NCBI GenBank assembly: GCA_023392075.1
Contig: JAEVZU010000224.1
Span: 1 to 6,440, forward strand
Length of the DNA stretch: 6,440 nucleotides
Source: Bacillota bacterium
GTDB taxonomy: Bacteria; Bacillota; Clostridia; Acetivibrionales; DSM-1351
Reading direction: 5' to 3'
Numbering within the stretch: position 1 is the first letter of the stretch; every line of letters starts with the position of its first letter. Below the pieces are notes generated by a model. The model was given only the letters and a program-made list of their open reading frames with translations. It was not told the origin of the DNA and did not search any database. Below, one piece after another: positions 6,294 through 6,440 of the stretch. Both the position numbers and the translations under genes were made by a program.

Positions 6294-6317
6294 ATTCGGC
6301 AGTAAATGTCACCGAAT
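6294..6317 (+). repeat. Inverted repeat at the start of the leader
   Basis: ATTCGG (6294-6299) and CCGAAT (6312-6317) are perfect 6-base arms with a 12-base spacer, right at the predicted transcription start. It could be an operator for autoregulation or a 5' hairpin in the mRNA. The sequence does not decide between them. Confidence 0.35.
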
Positions 6318-6362
6318 TATATCTCAAAGTTTTATCCAGGGTGTAGCCGGAGGGAATATCAG

Positions 6363-6440
6363 ATGTTCAATATTTTAATTGTAGACGATGATCAAATAGA
6401 TATAGAAGGTTTAAGCCGGTTTGTAAACTGGAAGGAGCTT
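6363..6440 (+). CDS. Response regulator, YesN/AraC type, 5' end only
   Basis: Only the first 26 codons are in the window. They read MFNILIVDDDQIDIEGL and continue to a VNWKEL block. The hydrophobic strand followed by DDD at residues 8-10 is the start of a receiver domain. The EGL...NWKEL pattern in the first helix is typical of clostridial YesN-type regulators, which carry an AraC-family DNA-binding domain at the C-terminus and pair with a sensor kinase, often for sugar uptake or polysaccharide use. That output domain is not visible here and is inferred. GGAGGG at 6349-6354 lies 8 bases before the ATG. It has its own promoter and follows a terminator, so it is not part of the che operon. Confidence 0.8.
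   Translation, partial: MFNILIVDDDQIDIEGLSRFVNWKEL

Overview
The window reads as a low-GC Gram-positive (Firmicutes, class Clostridia) chromosome segment. Strong AGGAGG-type ribosome binding sites, AT-rich intergenic DNA, clostridial-style Che proteins and a YesN-type response regulator at the right edge all point there. A cellulolytic cluster III clostridium (Ruminiclostridium or Acetivibrio type) is my best guess, but it is an impression from protein style, not a database result.

Layout: 1-109 is an AT-rich leader with two inverted repeats and a plausible promoter. From 110 to 5867 five genes run in the same direction and form a compact chemosensory operon: cheY (response regulator), cheA (histidine kinase), cheW (coupling protein), a membrane chemoreceptor (MCP) and cheR (receptor methyltransferase). 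cheA and cheW are almost contiguous, and all gaps are under 100 bases. Two starts are moved from the longest open frame on ribosome-binding-site evidence: cheA to a TTG at 547 and the MCP to an ATG at 3183.

Together the genes make one nearly self-contained signalling array. The MCP senses a ligand outside the membrane, CheW couples it to CheA, CheA phosphorylates CheY, and CheR methylates the MCP for adaptation. No CheB, CheC, CheD, CheX or flagellar gene lies inside the window, so demethylation and dephosphorylation partners must be encoded elsewhere or be lacking.

Downstream of cheR, 5868-6131 has no convincing protein but looks like a structured non-coding RNA of about 240 nt. It has a -10-like box just upstream, several hairpins, two nested long-range pairings and an intrinsic terminator. 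One block resembles part of group II intron domain I. This is the most interesting part of the window. The stretch 6132-6362 holds no gene, only a small hairpin, an extended -10 promoter and two palindromes. It leads into the first 26 codons of a YesN/AraC-type response regulator, cut by the window edge.
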